Shown: piece by piece, positions 54,864 to 64,000 of the stretch | Layout of the letters: every line of letters starts with the position of its first letter | How positions within the stretch are numbered: the first letter of the stretch is position 1 | Source: Halioglobus sp. | GTDB taxonomy: Bacteria > Pseudomonadota > Gammaproteobacteria > Pseudomonadales > Halieaceae | Direction: 5' to 3' | Length of the DNA: 64,000 bases | NCBI GenBank assembly: GCA_002699145.1 | Contig: PABK01000061.1 | Span: 196,130-260,129, forward strand | Position numbers and translations under genes: made by a program | Notes under the pieces: generated by a model | Told to the model about the DNA's origin: nothing | What the model saw: only the letters and a program-made list of their open reading frames with translations | Database searches by the model: none

Positions 54864-55850
54864 TCAACCGGGTGACCCCGAAACAGGGTCCGCCAGTGGC
54901 GTTGACTCTGCGCGGGCGTGCCGTGTGGCCGAGCGCATTGGCGCGATGACCTCCTGGGCAAACCAGCTGCTCGCCTCCAGGTACTGGCTCCTGTCGTCAC
55001 AGGGCAGGCTGATGCTGATCCAGCTCACCCCCAGCGCCTGCAGTTGTTCGCACTGTTCGAGAATGGCCCCGGCATTCCAGTCCATGCCCGAATGCATATC
55101 GAGACCAAAGGGAATCATGCAGATATCCAGCGCGCGGTCGCGTTCAAAGCGCTGCTCCAGTCGCCGCAGGTCCGCGATCGCGCTGGCCAGCCCCTGCATG
55201 TCGGCCAACTCCCTGGTCCTGACATGGCTGGCGAACTTCCCCTTTACCGGGAAGGGAAGCCAGCCATCGCAGTACTGTGCGGCGCGGCGCATGGCCGCGG
55301 CGCTATTGCCGCCCATCCAGATAGGGGGGTGTGGCGCCTGTACGGGCCGGGGCAGGGCGGTGTTGCCGCCGGCGTAAAAGTGTTTGCCCTCGAAGCTGAA
55401 GGAGTTGCCGCTCCAGGCGAGCTTCATGGCCTGCAGCGCCTCTTCCATCAGCTGCCCGCGCTCCTGCAGTTCCACGCCGCAGGCGCGGAATTCCCCTTCG
55501 AGATACCCGGCGCCGACGCCCATGATCACACGGCCGGCGGAGACGGTGTCCAGACTGGCAATGGATTTCGCGACGATCAGTGGGTTGCGGTAGGGCAGTA
55601 CCAGGATATTGGTGAACAACTTCAGGGTGGTGGTGCAGCAGGCGGCGCAGCTTAGCGCCACGAACGGGTCGAAGCTGTGGTGGCCGCCCCTGGCCAGCCA
55701 GCGGTCGTCGGGCGCGGGGTGGTCGGTGACGAAAACGGCGTCAAAGCCGGCATCCTCGACATGCCGGGTGCACTCCGCGATGCCCTGCCCGGAGCAGAAC
55801 TGCTCTCCCAGGTCGACCCTGTCCAGGGGTAGTTGTACTGCAAACCGCAT
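54864..55850 (-). CDS. luciferase-like (LLM) oxidoreductase, TIGR03619-like, 328 aa
   Basis: Luciferase-like barrel: FVTDHPAPDDRWLARGGHHSFDP, then LFTNILVLPYRNPLIVAKS and GVGAGYLEGEFRACGV. These closely match the group usually annotated as F420-dependent. GGAGAG precedes the ATG. The promoter upstream contains an inverted repeat in its spacer. It is 96 bases upstream of the transporter, so it heads a probable operon with MFS, SRPBCC and ADC-like genes. Confidence 0.88.
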   Translation of the reverse strand: MRFAVQLPLDRVDLGEQFCSGQGIAECTRHVEDAGFDAVFVTDHPAPDDRWLARGGHHSFDPFVALSCAACCTTTLKLFTNILVLPYRNPLIVAKSIASLDTVSAGRVIMGVGAGYLEGEFRACGVELQERGQLMEEALQAMKLAWSGNSFSFEGKHFYAGGNTALPRPVQAPHPPIWMGGNSAAAMRRAAQYCDGWLPFPVKGKFASHVRTRELADMQGLASAIADLRRLEQRFERDRALDICMIPFGLDMHSGMDWNAGAILEQCEQLQALGVSWISISLPCDDRSQYLEASSWFAQEVIAPMRSATRHARAESTPLADPVSGSPG

Positions 55851-55861
55851 GGTGTCTCTCC

Positions 55862-55889
55862 TCTCGCTACACCCGTCTCGCTACACCCG
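55862..55889 (-). repeat. 14-bp exact tandem duplication next to the LLM ribosome site
   Basis: TCTCGCTACACCCG occurs twice head to tail (55862-55875 and 55876-55889), immediately upstream of the GGAGAG site on the minus strand. It is a recent-looking duplication in the leader. Confidence 0.75.
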
Positions 55890-55918
55890 GCCACCGGGGA
55901 ATGGCTCATCCCGGCTCA

Positions 55919-55947
55919 AGAGTAAACCAAGCGATTGCTTGGTACAA
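55919..55947 (-). promoter_or_regulatory. promoter with operator-like dyad in its spacer
   Basis: On the minus strand TTGTAC and TACTCT are separated by exactly 17 bases. The spacer is filled by the inverted repeat ACCAAGC-N4-GCTTGGT (55926-55943), the usual position and form of a TetR-type repressor site. A further ACCAAGC half-site lies near 56046-56052. Confidence 0.55.
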
Positions 55948-56128
55948 TGATGGGCGCGACGGTTTTGTCTGCCTGTCCCCGCGGCGCGTTGCGACAGGCT
56001 GTCGAGAAACAACAGTCTGCTGTAAACCGCTGTTGCGCAGGTTATAACCAAGCGAGCGCGCGAGCCCTGGCTAGGGTCGGTCGTCGGGCATGCATTCCTC
56101 GGCTGCTCCTGGTGTTCGCACACCGCCG

Positions 56129-57151
56129 CTATGGGCTCATCTGGGCGTGAAGATTGTTCTTGCGATAGACGCCGGGCGGCATACCGGTCCAGCGTTTGAA
56201 CGTCCGATTGAAGGCGCTGGAGTCGCCAAAGCCCATCAGGCTGGCCGTGGCGATCACACTCAGCTCCGGGCGATGCAGGTACTTGATGGCGGCGTTCTTG
56301 CGCAGATCATCCTTGAGCTGCTGGTAGCTGGTGCCTTCCTCGGCCAGTTTGCGCTGCAGGGTGGAGGGAGAGATATTCAGCATGTCCGAGATCTCTTCCC
56401 GGGTGGGAAACCCCTTGGTGAAGTCCGAGCCGATGATAAAGCGTATCTTTGCCATGATGCTCTTGAGATTGTTGCGCGACATGACCAGCAGTTCATAGGG
56501 CGCTTCTTCCAGCAGCTTGGTCAGGGACTCTACCGTCTGCACCACGGGTCGGCGCGCCTGGTCGGCCTGGAAACGCACCGAATTCCCATCCTGGTGGTAC
56601 TGCACCTCGCAGCCAAAGAGCACCCGGTAGACTTCGGGATCATTTTTGCGCGGCTCGCTGAGGCGGACTTCCCTGGGTTCGATGAACTGTCCGGACAGCC
56701 AGGACCACAGGCGCAGCAGGAAAGCGATGTCGTAGGCGTACACGGCTTCACTGTCACGCCCTGAAAAATGGATGACGATATCGTCGCCGCTGTGCGACAT
56801 ACTGAAACGCCATCCGGGATGACCGTAGTTGCGATAGAAGTCAGCCGTACACTGAATCGCGTTTTCCAGGCTGTTGCAGGACAGCAGGGCCAGGCACATC
56901 AGGCGTAAACCCGCTGTTGGCTCGGATCCGTCAACGGGCAGGCCAAACAGGTGGCACTGGGTGTGTAGTGCAACCCGCCTGAGAAGTTTGCAATAGCTCC
57001 TGGCCGGGACGCGCGCGTCATCCAGCACCGGATCGCGAGGATTGAAGGGTAAGTCCAATCCATCCAGTAGTTGACGTGTATCGACTCCTTTCTTTTCAGC
57101 CGAAAGCAGCAGGCTTCTGACAAAGTGCGCAGGAAAAGTTGCTTCAGTCAT
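56129..57151 (-). CDS. AraC-family regulator with N-terminal OruR/ArgR-type domain, 340 aa
   Basis: The N-terminal 200 residues match the Arabinose_bd-type sensing domain of the OruR group (LDDARVPARSYCKLLRRV, CNSLENAIQCTADFYRNYG). The C-terminal two helix-turn-helix motifs follow (FPTREEISDMLNISPSTLQRKL, IATASLMGFGDSSAFNRTF). It lies 107 bases downstream of the P450 gene, so it is probably co-transcribed with, or controls, the P450 block. Likely inducer: the substrate or a CoA-thioester intermediate. Confidence 0.88.
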   Translation of the reverse strand: MTEATFPAHFVRSLLLSAEKKGVDTRQLLDGLDLPFNPRDPVLDDARVPARSYCKLLRRVALHTQCHLFGLPVDGSEPTAGLRLMCLALLSCNSLENAIQCTADFYRNYGHPGWRFSMSHSGDDIVIHFSGRDSEAVYAYDIAFLLRLWSWLSGQFIEPREVRLSEPRKNDPEVYRVLFGCEVQYHQDGNSVRFQADQARRPVVQTVESLTKLLEEAPYELLVMSRNNLKSIMAKIRFIIGSDFTKGFPTREEISDMLNISPSTLQRKLAEEGTSYQQLKDDLRKNAAIKYLHRPELSVIATASLMGFGDSSAFNRTFKRWTGMPPGVYRKNNLHAQMSP

Positions 57152-57258
57152 AGCTCATCCCCAAAATTCGCAGTATCTATGAAGTAGGTCTGGACGGTTG
57201 CATCTGCCAAAACTGATCTGATGGAGGCCAGCAATTACGTGTGCGCAGGCACTGCAGA

Positions 57259-58515
57259 TCAACTGGCCGCTGTTGTTTCGGGATCAAATTTTATTGGCAT
57301 CGATTTGATCCCGTTGACGAAATAATCCCGTACGTACTGCACCGGGCCGGCAAACGTCGGGTTGCGCAGGCGCGGTAGTATCTCGTCGAACATCACACGC
57401 ATCTCCAGCCGGGCCAGGTGTGAGCCCAGGCAAAAATGCGTGCCGAAACCGAATGCACGGTGTTCCTTGTACAGGTCGGGCATGTCGACATAGCGCTCGA
57501 TATTGAAAGACATGGGGTCGTCGAAAACCCGCTCATCGCGATTGATGCCGTGCCAGAACAGGACGACCTTGTCGCCCTTCCTGATCATCTGTCCGCCGAC
57601 CTCCACATCGTCCATTGCCATGCGGCGCATCGCGAGGAAGGCGGCGTTGTAGCGCAGTATCTCCTCGCAGGCATAGGGAACGAGTTCCGGCTTGTCCAGC
57701 AGTAGCTGCAGTTGCTCCGGGTGTTCCATGAGCAGACGCATGCCATGGGCCGTGACCGAGCGGGTGCTTTCATTGCCGGCGGCAATCAGCATCAGGAAGA
57801 ACGCGGAGAATTCATCGGAAGTCAATTTCTCGTCATTGATCTTGCCGTCGAGCAGCGCACCGACGATATTGTTGAGCGGCTTTTCCGCGTGCTGGCGCGC
57901 CAGCTCGGCGGCGTACAGGTACATGTTGGCCGCGGCCTCGTGCGCCGCCTGCCGGTTGTCGTCGCCCTCGCTCATGGAATCGTCCTCGCGGAAGAACATG
58001 GCGTTGGTCCAGGCGAAGAACTGCTTGCGGTCTTCCCGGGGTACGCCACATAGCTCCAGAATCGCAATGAGTGGCAGCTCGGCGGCCACTTCTTCCACGA
58101 ACTCGCACTCGCCGCGGGGCGCCACCACATCGACGATTTCCTTCGCATACTGGCGAAACTTGGGTTCGTAGGAGCTGACCGTGGTGGGGCTGAACGCGTT
58201 GCGCGCAATTCGGCGCAGCTTGTTGTGCCTGGGCGGGTCCATATTCACCAGCATCAGGCGTTGCTGGCCCAGGTCGGTGTCATCTGTCTCGGTCGGTATC
58301 GCGGTGCGTTCCTCGCTGGAAAACAACAGGGGCTGTTTACAGATAAAGTCCACTTCTTCGCGACCCTGGATAGCCCAGTAGGGCACGCCGGTGATCGGGT
58401 CGTCTATCCTGACCACGCTTCCAGCTTTCTGGCGCACCTCCAGCATGGCCTGGTGGTGATTGCCATCTATGTACAGGTCCGGGTCCAAGAGATTGGTAAA
58501 TGGGCAACTGGACAT
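57259..58515 (-). CDS. cytochrome P450, 418 aa, paralogue of the one at 17.7 kb
   Basis: I-helix AAGNESTRSVTAHG and haem loop FGFGTHFCLGSHLARLE with the axial Cys at about residue 362. The N-terminus LLDPDLYIDG and DDPITGVPYW is shared with the first P450. GGGAGAG lies before ATG 58515; an open extension upstream lacks a site. The tetR gene ends 67 bases upstream and the AraC gene follows, so it is sandwiched between regulators. Electron-transfer partners are not in the window. Confidence 0.92.
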   Translation of the reverse strand: MSSCPFTNLLDPDLYIDGNHHQAMLEVRQKAGSVVRIDDPITGVPYWAIQGREEVDFICKQPLLFSSEERTAIPTETDDTDLGQQRLMLVNMDPPRHNKLRRIARNAFSPTTVSSYEPKFRQYAKEIVDVVAPRGECEFVEEVAAELPLIAILELCGVPREDRKQFFAWTNAMFFREDDSMSEGDDNRQAAHEAAANMYLYAAELARQHAEKPLNNIVGALLDGKINDEKLTSDEFSAFFLMLIAAGNESTRSVTAHGMRLLMEHPEQLQLLLDKPELVPYACEEILRYNAAFLAMRRMAMDDVEVGGQMIRKGDKVVLFWHGINRDERVFDDPMSFNIERYVDMPDLYKEHRAFGFGTHFCLGSHLARLEMRVMFDEILPRLRNPTFAGPVQYVRDYFVNGIKSMPIKFDPETTAAS

Positions 58516-58582
58516 GCTCTCTCCCGAAAAGTTTATGTACTGCTTATTTGCTATGCCGGTCGATGAAGGGTCGTCGGCACGG

Positions 58583-59302
58583 TTACCCTGTCGATAGCTT
58601 TCCTTCAAAGCATTCGAAATATATCTCCAGCGCCTCACGCAACTGCTCTTTTTCACTGGCGTGGTGATACAGGCAAAGGCCCATCAGGCCGCCCAGGAAA
58701 AATTTTCGCAGGCTTTCCGAACTGCGCGTCGTGACGATTTCTCCCGCCGCCTTGGCGTCGTCGAATACCTGCTGCAGGGCGGACAAAAGGGCGTAGGACT
58801 GATCGGACAGGCGCGGTTTGAGCTGGGGGTGCCGACGCAGTTCCACGGGAACGGCGGAGAGAAACGCGGTGGCCGCGGGATTGCTCTCATGCATGTCCGC
58901 CGACGCCTGCAGAATGCGTTGCAGGCGATCCCTGAAGCGGCGATTCTCGATCAGCGCGCTGCTGGTCCTGGGCACAAGGTCGGAATACACGTGTTCCAGC
59001 GTCGCGACGTACAGGGAGTCCTTGGAGTCGAAGTACTGGTAAATGGCGGAACCGGTGACGCCTGCTCCCCTGGCGACGGCGGCGAAGGTGGTGGCCGCGA
59101 AGCCCTTGTCGGTAAAACACTTCAGCGCACTGCGCAGGATGTTGCTGCGCGTCTCTCCGGGATTGCGCTGGGAGGGGCGTCCCACTTTCGACCTCGCCGG
59201 CGGCATCGCGGCGTGGTTCGGGACGCTCGTGTCCTGCGCTGTTTCGCCGCTGTCGTGTGCACTGGCGTCAGCCGGCGGGGCTTCCTGGTCGGTCCGGTTC
59301 AT
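58583..59302 (-). CDS. TetR/AcrR-family repressor, 239 aa
   Basis: A disordered, Pro/Ala-rich N-terminus of about 45 residues precedes the TetR helix-turn-helix (TDKGFAATTFAAVARGAGVTGSAIYQYFDSK). The C-terminal ligand domain has no named family. A 28-bp dyad lies 56 bases upstream, so autoregulation is likely. It heads the tetR-P450-araC unit and may also control the thiolase-aldehyde dehydrogenase-synthetase genes upstream. Confidence 0.9.
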   Translation of the reverse strand: MNRTDQEAPPADASAHDSGETAQDTSVPNHAAMPPARSKVGRPSQRNPGETRSNILRSALKCFTDKGFAATTFAAVARGAGVTGSAIYQYFDSKDSLYVATLEHVYSDLVPRTSSALIENRRFRDRLQRILQASADMHESNPAATAFLSAVPVELRRHPQLKPRLSDQSYALLSALQQVFDDAKAAGEIVTTRSSESLRKFFLGGLMGLCLYHHASEKEQLREALEIYFECFEGKLSTG

Positions 59303-59357
59303 GGCGATAGGGACGCTTCTTTATTTTTCAGGAAGGGTCGAGTGTACGCCCTAATAA

Positions 59358-59385
59358 TTAATTAATAAACATGTTAATTAATTAA
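59358..59385. promoter_or_regulatory. 28-bp palindromic TetR-type operator candidate
   Basis: A dyad centred on ACATGT (59369-59374), with flanking arms of AATTAATT type, pairs at 13 of 14 positions per arm. It stands out as pure A/T in a GC-rich context and is placed in the likely promoter of tetR. Confidence 0.65.
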
Positions 59386-59408
59386 AGTTTCGGCCAGTCG
59401 GGAAAATT

Positions 59409-59430
59409 GGCCCTCACGGGGGTGAGGGCC
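59409..59430 (-). terminator. terminator after the thiolase gene
   Basis: GGCCCTCAC pairs with GTGAGGGCC (9 bp, four-base loop), followed on the minus strand by AATTTT. It lies 57 bases after the thiolase stop and separates the synthetase-aldehyde dehydrogenase-thiolase transcript from tetR. Confidence 0.7.
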
Positions 59431-59486
59431 GGTTTACAGATAATGATGACTAACTATAGCAGCGGGGCATCCGCTGCCTGTGGGGG

Positions 59487-60677
<1,191 letters not shown>

Positions 60678-60754
60678 CTATGGGTTGGAAACCGACAATG
60701 ATAACGCAGCACTCGCCGTGGCCGTCGACCGGGCAGGCCGCTGCCCCGCAACAG

Positions 60755-62230
60755 CTAGTCTTGCGCGGTGTAGCCTGCGGGCAGGGTAATGGTCTTGTAC
60801 TCACAAAAGGCGTTCAGGCCCTCCGGCCCCAGTTCCCGCCCGATGCCCGACTGCTTGAAGCCGCCGAACGGGCTGTGGAAGTCCATGCCCTGGCCGTTGA
60901 CACCATAGGTGCCGGTGCGCACATGGCGCGCGATCTCGATTCCCCGCTCGATGTCGTCACACCACACCGACCCGGACAGGCCGTAGTCGGAGTCGTTGGC
61001 GATGGCGACGGCGTCCGCCTCATCCTTGTAGGGAATGACCACGAGCACCGGGCCGAAAATTTCCTCGCGGGCGATGCGCATATTGTTGTCGACACCGCTG
61101 AACACGGTCGGCTCGACGTACCAGCCCTGGTCCAGGCCCTGCGGACGTCCGCCGCCGGTGGCGACGGTTGCGCCTTCATCCCTGCCGAGTGCGATATAGC
61201 TTTCCACGCGCTCGCGCTGGCGGCTGGCGAACAGCGGGCCGACATCGCAGGTGTCATCCAGGGGGTCGCCGACCTTGAGTCCGCCGACCGCCGCCGCCAG
61301 GGCCTCGACGGTCTCCTGGTAGCGCTCGCGGGAGGCGAGAATCCGGGTCTGGGCGACGCAGGCCTGCCCGGTGTTCATGGTGGCGTGGGGCAGCAGCCCG
61401 GGAATCACGGTGTCCAGATCGCTGTCATCGAGAATGATAGCCGCGGACTTGCCGCCCAGTTCCAGGGTGCAGCGCTTGATCTGCTCCCCGCAGATGGCGC
61501 CGATTTTACGTCCGGCCGCCGTGCTGCCGGTAAAGGTCACCTTGTCGACAGCGGGATGGGACACCAGGTACTGGCCCACCTCGCGGTCCGCCGGCACGAT
61601 GTTCACGACACCCGGCGGGAATGCGGTGGTCGCCAGCGCTTCCGCCAGCGCGTAGGCGTCCAGTGGTGTTTCCGGCGCTGGTTTCAGCACCACGGTGCAG
61701 CCCGCTGCCAGCGCCGGGGCGAGCTTCAGCATGGTGGTGAACAGGGGCACGTTCCAGGGGGTGATGGCGGCGACGACACCGACGGCCTCCTGCCGCACCT
61801 TGACCGGCCCCAGCATGCCCTGGCGATCCTGTTCGAAGGGGTGGCTCGCTGCCAGGTCGGCATAGTAGTCCAGCACCATGATGGGAGCGAAGGTCTGGCC
61901 CGTGGTGGAAAAGGACATGGGGCAGCCCATTTCCCGGGTGATGATTCCGGCCATGCCGGGGATGTCGCCCTGCAGCGCCGCGGACAATTGCTTCATGCAG
62001 GCGGCGCGCTCCGCCGCGCTCATACGTGGCCAGGGGCCGTGGTCGAAGGCCTCGCGTGCCGCCGCCACGGCGGCGTCGACATCGGCCTGCCGTGCCGCCG
62101 GGACGGAGGCGATGACCTGTTCGCTGGCGGGTTCTATGACCTCGAAGGTGTCCGCGGAGGAGGGTGAGCGCCACTCATTGGCGATGAAGAATCGTTCGTG
62201 GCTTTTGACAGTAAAAGCTTGCTCGGTCAT
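60755..62230 (-). CDS. NAD(P)+-dependent aldehyde dehydrogenase, 491 aa
   Basis: ALDH fold: AITPWNVPLF (cofactor), TLELGGKSA with the catalytic Glu, and NTGQACVAQTR with the catalytic Cys, then EEIFGPVL. It converts an aldehyde to an acid before CoA activation. Start: ATG 62230; a GTG four codons upstream also opens the frame. It begins 17 bases after the synthetase stop, so these are co-transcribed. Confidence 0.93.
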   Translation of the reverse strand: MTEQAFTVKSHERFFIANEWRSPSSADTFEVIEPASEQVIASVPAARQADVDAAVAAAREAFDHGPWPRMSAAERAACMKQLSAALQGDIPGMAGIITREMGCPMSFSTTGQTFAPIMVLDYYADLAASHPFEQDRQGMLGPVKVRQEAVGVVAAITPWNVPLFTTMLKLAPALAAGCTVVLKPAPETPLDAYALAEALATTAFPPGVVNIVPADREVGQYLVSHPAVDKVTFTGSTAAGRKIGAICGEQIKRCTLELGGKSAAIILDDSDLDTVIPGLLPHATMNTGQACVAQTRILASRERYQETVEALAAAVGGLKVGDPLDDTCDVGPLFASRQRERVESYIALGRDEGATVATGGGRPQGLDQGWYVEPTVFSGVDNNMRIAREEIFGPVLVVIPYKDEADAVAIANDSDYGLSGSVWCDDIERGIEIARHVRTGTYGVNGQGMDFHSPFGGFKQSGIGRELGPEGLNAFCEYKTITLPAGYTAQD

Positions 62231-62247
62231 GGTTTTGGGCACCTTGG

Positions 62248-63876
62248 CTATGCAACTCGATGGCTTCCGGACAGGGCGATTTCCAGCGCCTTCGGGTAGG
62301 AAGGTTTGCCGCTGGGCGCCCGGGGTACTTCCTCTACGATATGCAATTCGCGTGGAATTTTATAGCCCGCGATGTGCTTGCGCGCCTCTTCCTGCGCCGC
62401 TTCGAGGCTGAGGTCAGCGCCGTTCCTGGTGGAAACGACGGCCGTTACCTTATTGCCAAAGCGCTCGTCGGGGGTCGCGACCACCAGGCAATCGTAGATA
62501 TCCGGGTGGGATTTCAGCGCCTGTTCCACTTCCTCGGGGAACACTTTTTCCCCGCCGGTATTGATACAGTTGGAACCGCGGCCGAAAACGGTGATGCTGT
62601 TGTCCTCTTCCAGGCAGGCCTCGTCGCCCACCAGCAGCCAGGTTTCGCCGTCCACGTCGACGAAGGTTTTGGCCGTCTTCACAGGATCGTTGTAGTAGCC
62701 GATGGGAATATAGCCGCTGCGGGCAAACACCCCGGACTCGCCCGGGGCGACGTGCCGGTATCCCTCCTCTTCGCTGCCGCTGATGACCGACATAAACTCG
62801 CTCTTGCGGACGTTGCCGAGACCCTTGCCCTGCTTGCCGCCGCCGTCCGCTCCCATGTTGCCGCTCTCGGAGGAGCCGAAGGAGTTCCTGATAATGACGT
62901 TGGGCAGCCGTTCACGGAAGGCGTCCTGCTTGCTCTGGGAGAACACGGCGCCGCCGGAACCAATGCTCAGGACGTTGCCCAGGTCCCAGCGGCCGGGGTG
63001 GGCGTCCAGGGCGTCCAGTAGCGGTGCCGCCATGGCGTCGCCGACAATGGCGATGGCATTCACTTTCTCCCGCTCGATGATATCCCACACGTTGGCGCCG
63101 ACCAGTGAGCGCTCGGGGTTCAGTACCACCGTGTTGCCGGCCAGCAGCAGGATGCAGGCGTACCACCAGCAGGAGCCGTGCATCAGTGGCGCCAGGGCGA
63201 TGCCGGTCACCGGGGCGCTCCTGATCTTCGTGGTGATCTGTTCAGGCGTGGTGATCGCCTGGTCCGGGTTCTGCGGGTCGCCGCCGCCCAGTGCGGCGAA
63301 AAAAACGTTCTTGTGCGGCCACATCACACCCTTGGGAAACCCGGTGGTGCCCCCGGTGTAGAGAATGAACAGGTCATCATCGGAGCGCTCGGCGAAATCG
63401 CGTTGCGGGCTCTGGCCGGTCACTGCGGACTCGTAGGCGATGGCGGAGATCGTTTCTGCAGCGAAGTCTGACCCGTCCTCGACGTAGATACAGGTGTGCA
63501 GTTTCGGTACGGCGGACTGGATCGAGGCGATGTGCGGGATGAACTCGCGATGGTGCACGCAGGCCACCATGTCAGCATTGTCGAAAATATAACTCAATTC
63601 CTCCTCGACATAGCGATAGTTGACATTGATGGGGACGGCCCTGAGCTTGAAGCACGCCAGCATCGCCTCTAGATACTCGTTGCAGTTGTACAGGTACAGG
63701 CCGACGTGGTCGCCCGCTGTAACACCGCGGGTGGCGAGAAAGTGGGCCAGCTGGTTGGCGCGTTGTTCCAGTTCGCCGTAGGTCGCGCGCTTCTCGCCGC
63801 AGATCAGCGCAAGGCGGTCCGGCACCTCGTCGGCGACCAGTTCGAACATATCCGCGATATTGAAATGTTTGTTCAT
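62248..63876 (-). CDS. AMP-forming acyl-CoA synthetase (FadD-like), 542 aa
   Basis: ANL superfamily: AMP-binding motif YTGGTTGFPKGVMW, then SFGSSESG, the hinge region FGRGSNCINTGGEK, and the C-terminal catalytic Lys in APSGKPSY. It activates a carboxylate to acyl-CoA. The YTGGTTGFPKGVMW form is shared with actinobacterial FadD3/FadD19-like steroid enzymes, which suggests a bulky acid, but this is a resemblance only. It lies 23 bases after the dehydrogenase gene that enters from the right end of the window. Confidence 0.92.
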   Translation of the reverse strand: MNKHFNIADMFELVADEVPDRLALICGEKRATYGELEQRANQLAHFLATRGVTAGDHVGLYLYNCNEYLEAMLACFKLRAVPINVNYRYVEEELSYIFDNADMVACVHHREFIPHIASIQSAVPKLHTCIYVEDGSDFAAETISAIAYESAVTGQSPQRDFAERSDDDLFILYTGGTTGFPKGVMWPHKNVFFAALGGGDPQNPDQAITTPEQITTKIRSAPVTGIALAPLMHGSCWWYACILLLAGNTVVLNPERSLVGANVWDIIEREKVNAIAIVGDAMAAPLLDALDAHPGRWDLGNVLSIGSGGAVFSQSKQDAFRERLPNVIIRNSFGSSESGNMGADGGGKQGKGLGNVRKSEFMSVISGSEEEGYRHVAPGESGVFARSGYIPIGYYNDPVKTAKTFVDVDGETWLLVGDEACLEEDNSITVFGRGSNCINTGGEKVFPEEVEQALKSHPDIYDCLVVATPDERFGNKVTAVVSTRNGADLSLEAAQEEARKHIAGYKIPRELHIVEEVPRAPSGKPSYPKALEIALSGSHRVA

Positions 63877-63899
63877 GCGCCAGCGCTCCAGGTGGTCTG

Positions 63900-64000
63900 T
63901 CAGGGAAAAACAATAACGCCGCGCGCATTGGCGTTGTTCTTGAGGTCCTCGAAGGCCTGTGGCGACTCGTCGATGGAGTAGGTGCGGGTCACCATGTCAT
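63900..64000 (-). CDS. C-terminus of an MDR alcohol dehydrogenase (partial)
   Basis: The last 32 residues (MVTRTYSIDESPQAFEDLK followed by NNANARGVIVFP) match the C-terminal end of zinc-type medium-chain alcohol dehydrogenases. The N-terminal part lies outside the window. Next to the synthetase and aldehyde dehydrogenase it supplies the alcohol-to-aldehyde step. Confidence 0.75.
   Translation of the reverse strand, partial: DMVTRTYSIDESPQAFEDLKNNANARGVIVFP

Overview
The window is about 62-65% GC by eye and reads as the chromosome of an aerobic, catabolically versatile Gammaproteobacterium. The mix of a TonB-dependent receptor, a PEP-CTERM protein, paralogous cytochrome P450s, a DUF1214 protein, a sulfotransferase, PhyH and luciferase-like monooxygenases would fit a marine Halieaceae-type (Cellvibrionales) bacterium. 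That placement is an inference from gene content only; no rRNA or tRNA gene is visible.

Layout. (1) 0.2-17.0 kb is one open reading frame for a giant (about 5,584 residue) autotransporter. It has roughly 55 glycine-rich repeats, then 19 units of a 31-residue repeat, then a C-terminal beta-barrel, and it ends at a clean terminator. (2) 17.1-21.3 kb holds a VOC protein and a lower-GC module, P450 plus MDR oxidoreductase, divergent from an AraC regulator. (3) 21.6-31.2 kb encodes exported and surface proteins: a Cys-rich lipoprotein downstream of a 1,252-residue subtilase with an unusual N-terminal half, PurU, a PEP-CTERM protein whose frame runs through its own terminator, an S41 peptidase lipoprotein, and a membrane-anchored AraC regulator preceded by an 11-base poly-C tract. 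(4) 31.5-37.6 kb holds a coenzyme-B12 acyl-CoA mutase operon (large subunit, B12 subunit, MeaB) facing an epimerase-like VOC gene, and a divergent DUF1214-sulfotransferase pair. The mutase lacks the methylmalonyl-CoA mutase fingerprint residues. (5) 37.9-39.7 kb is a DeaD-type helicase. (6) 39.8-43.1 kb is a tightly overlapping operon of PhyH, WxcM-like cupin, GT2 glycosyltransferase and FAD oxidoreductase. (7) 43.3-52.0 kb holds an unknown protein, a luciferase-like monooxygenase, an SDR, a nitrilase plus 2-oxo-acid decarboxylase operon, and a TonB-dependent receptor. (8) 52.0-64.0 kb is a long minus-strand catabolic block: acetoacetate-decarboxylase-like, SRPBCC, GPH-type transporter, luciferase-like monooxygenase, AraC, P450, TetR, thiolase, aldehyde dehydrogenase, acyl-CoA synthetase, and the end of an alcohol dehydrogenase.

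How the genes fit together. Block 8 contains the classic order of steps for degrading a hydrophobic alkyl or alicyclic compound: P450 hydroxylation, alcohol to aldehyde to acid, CoA activation and thiolysis. Its regulators carry visible candidate operators. Block 2 looks like a second, possibly acquired, P450 unit. The B12 mutase in block 4 could process a branched acyl-CoA, but its active-site residues do not predict a known substrate. The strongest candidates for undescribed biology are the mutase operon, the giant two-grade repeat autotransporter and the subtilase with a large Cys-rich helical N-terminal half.
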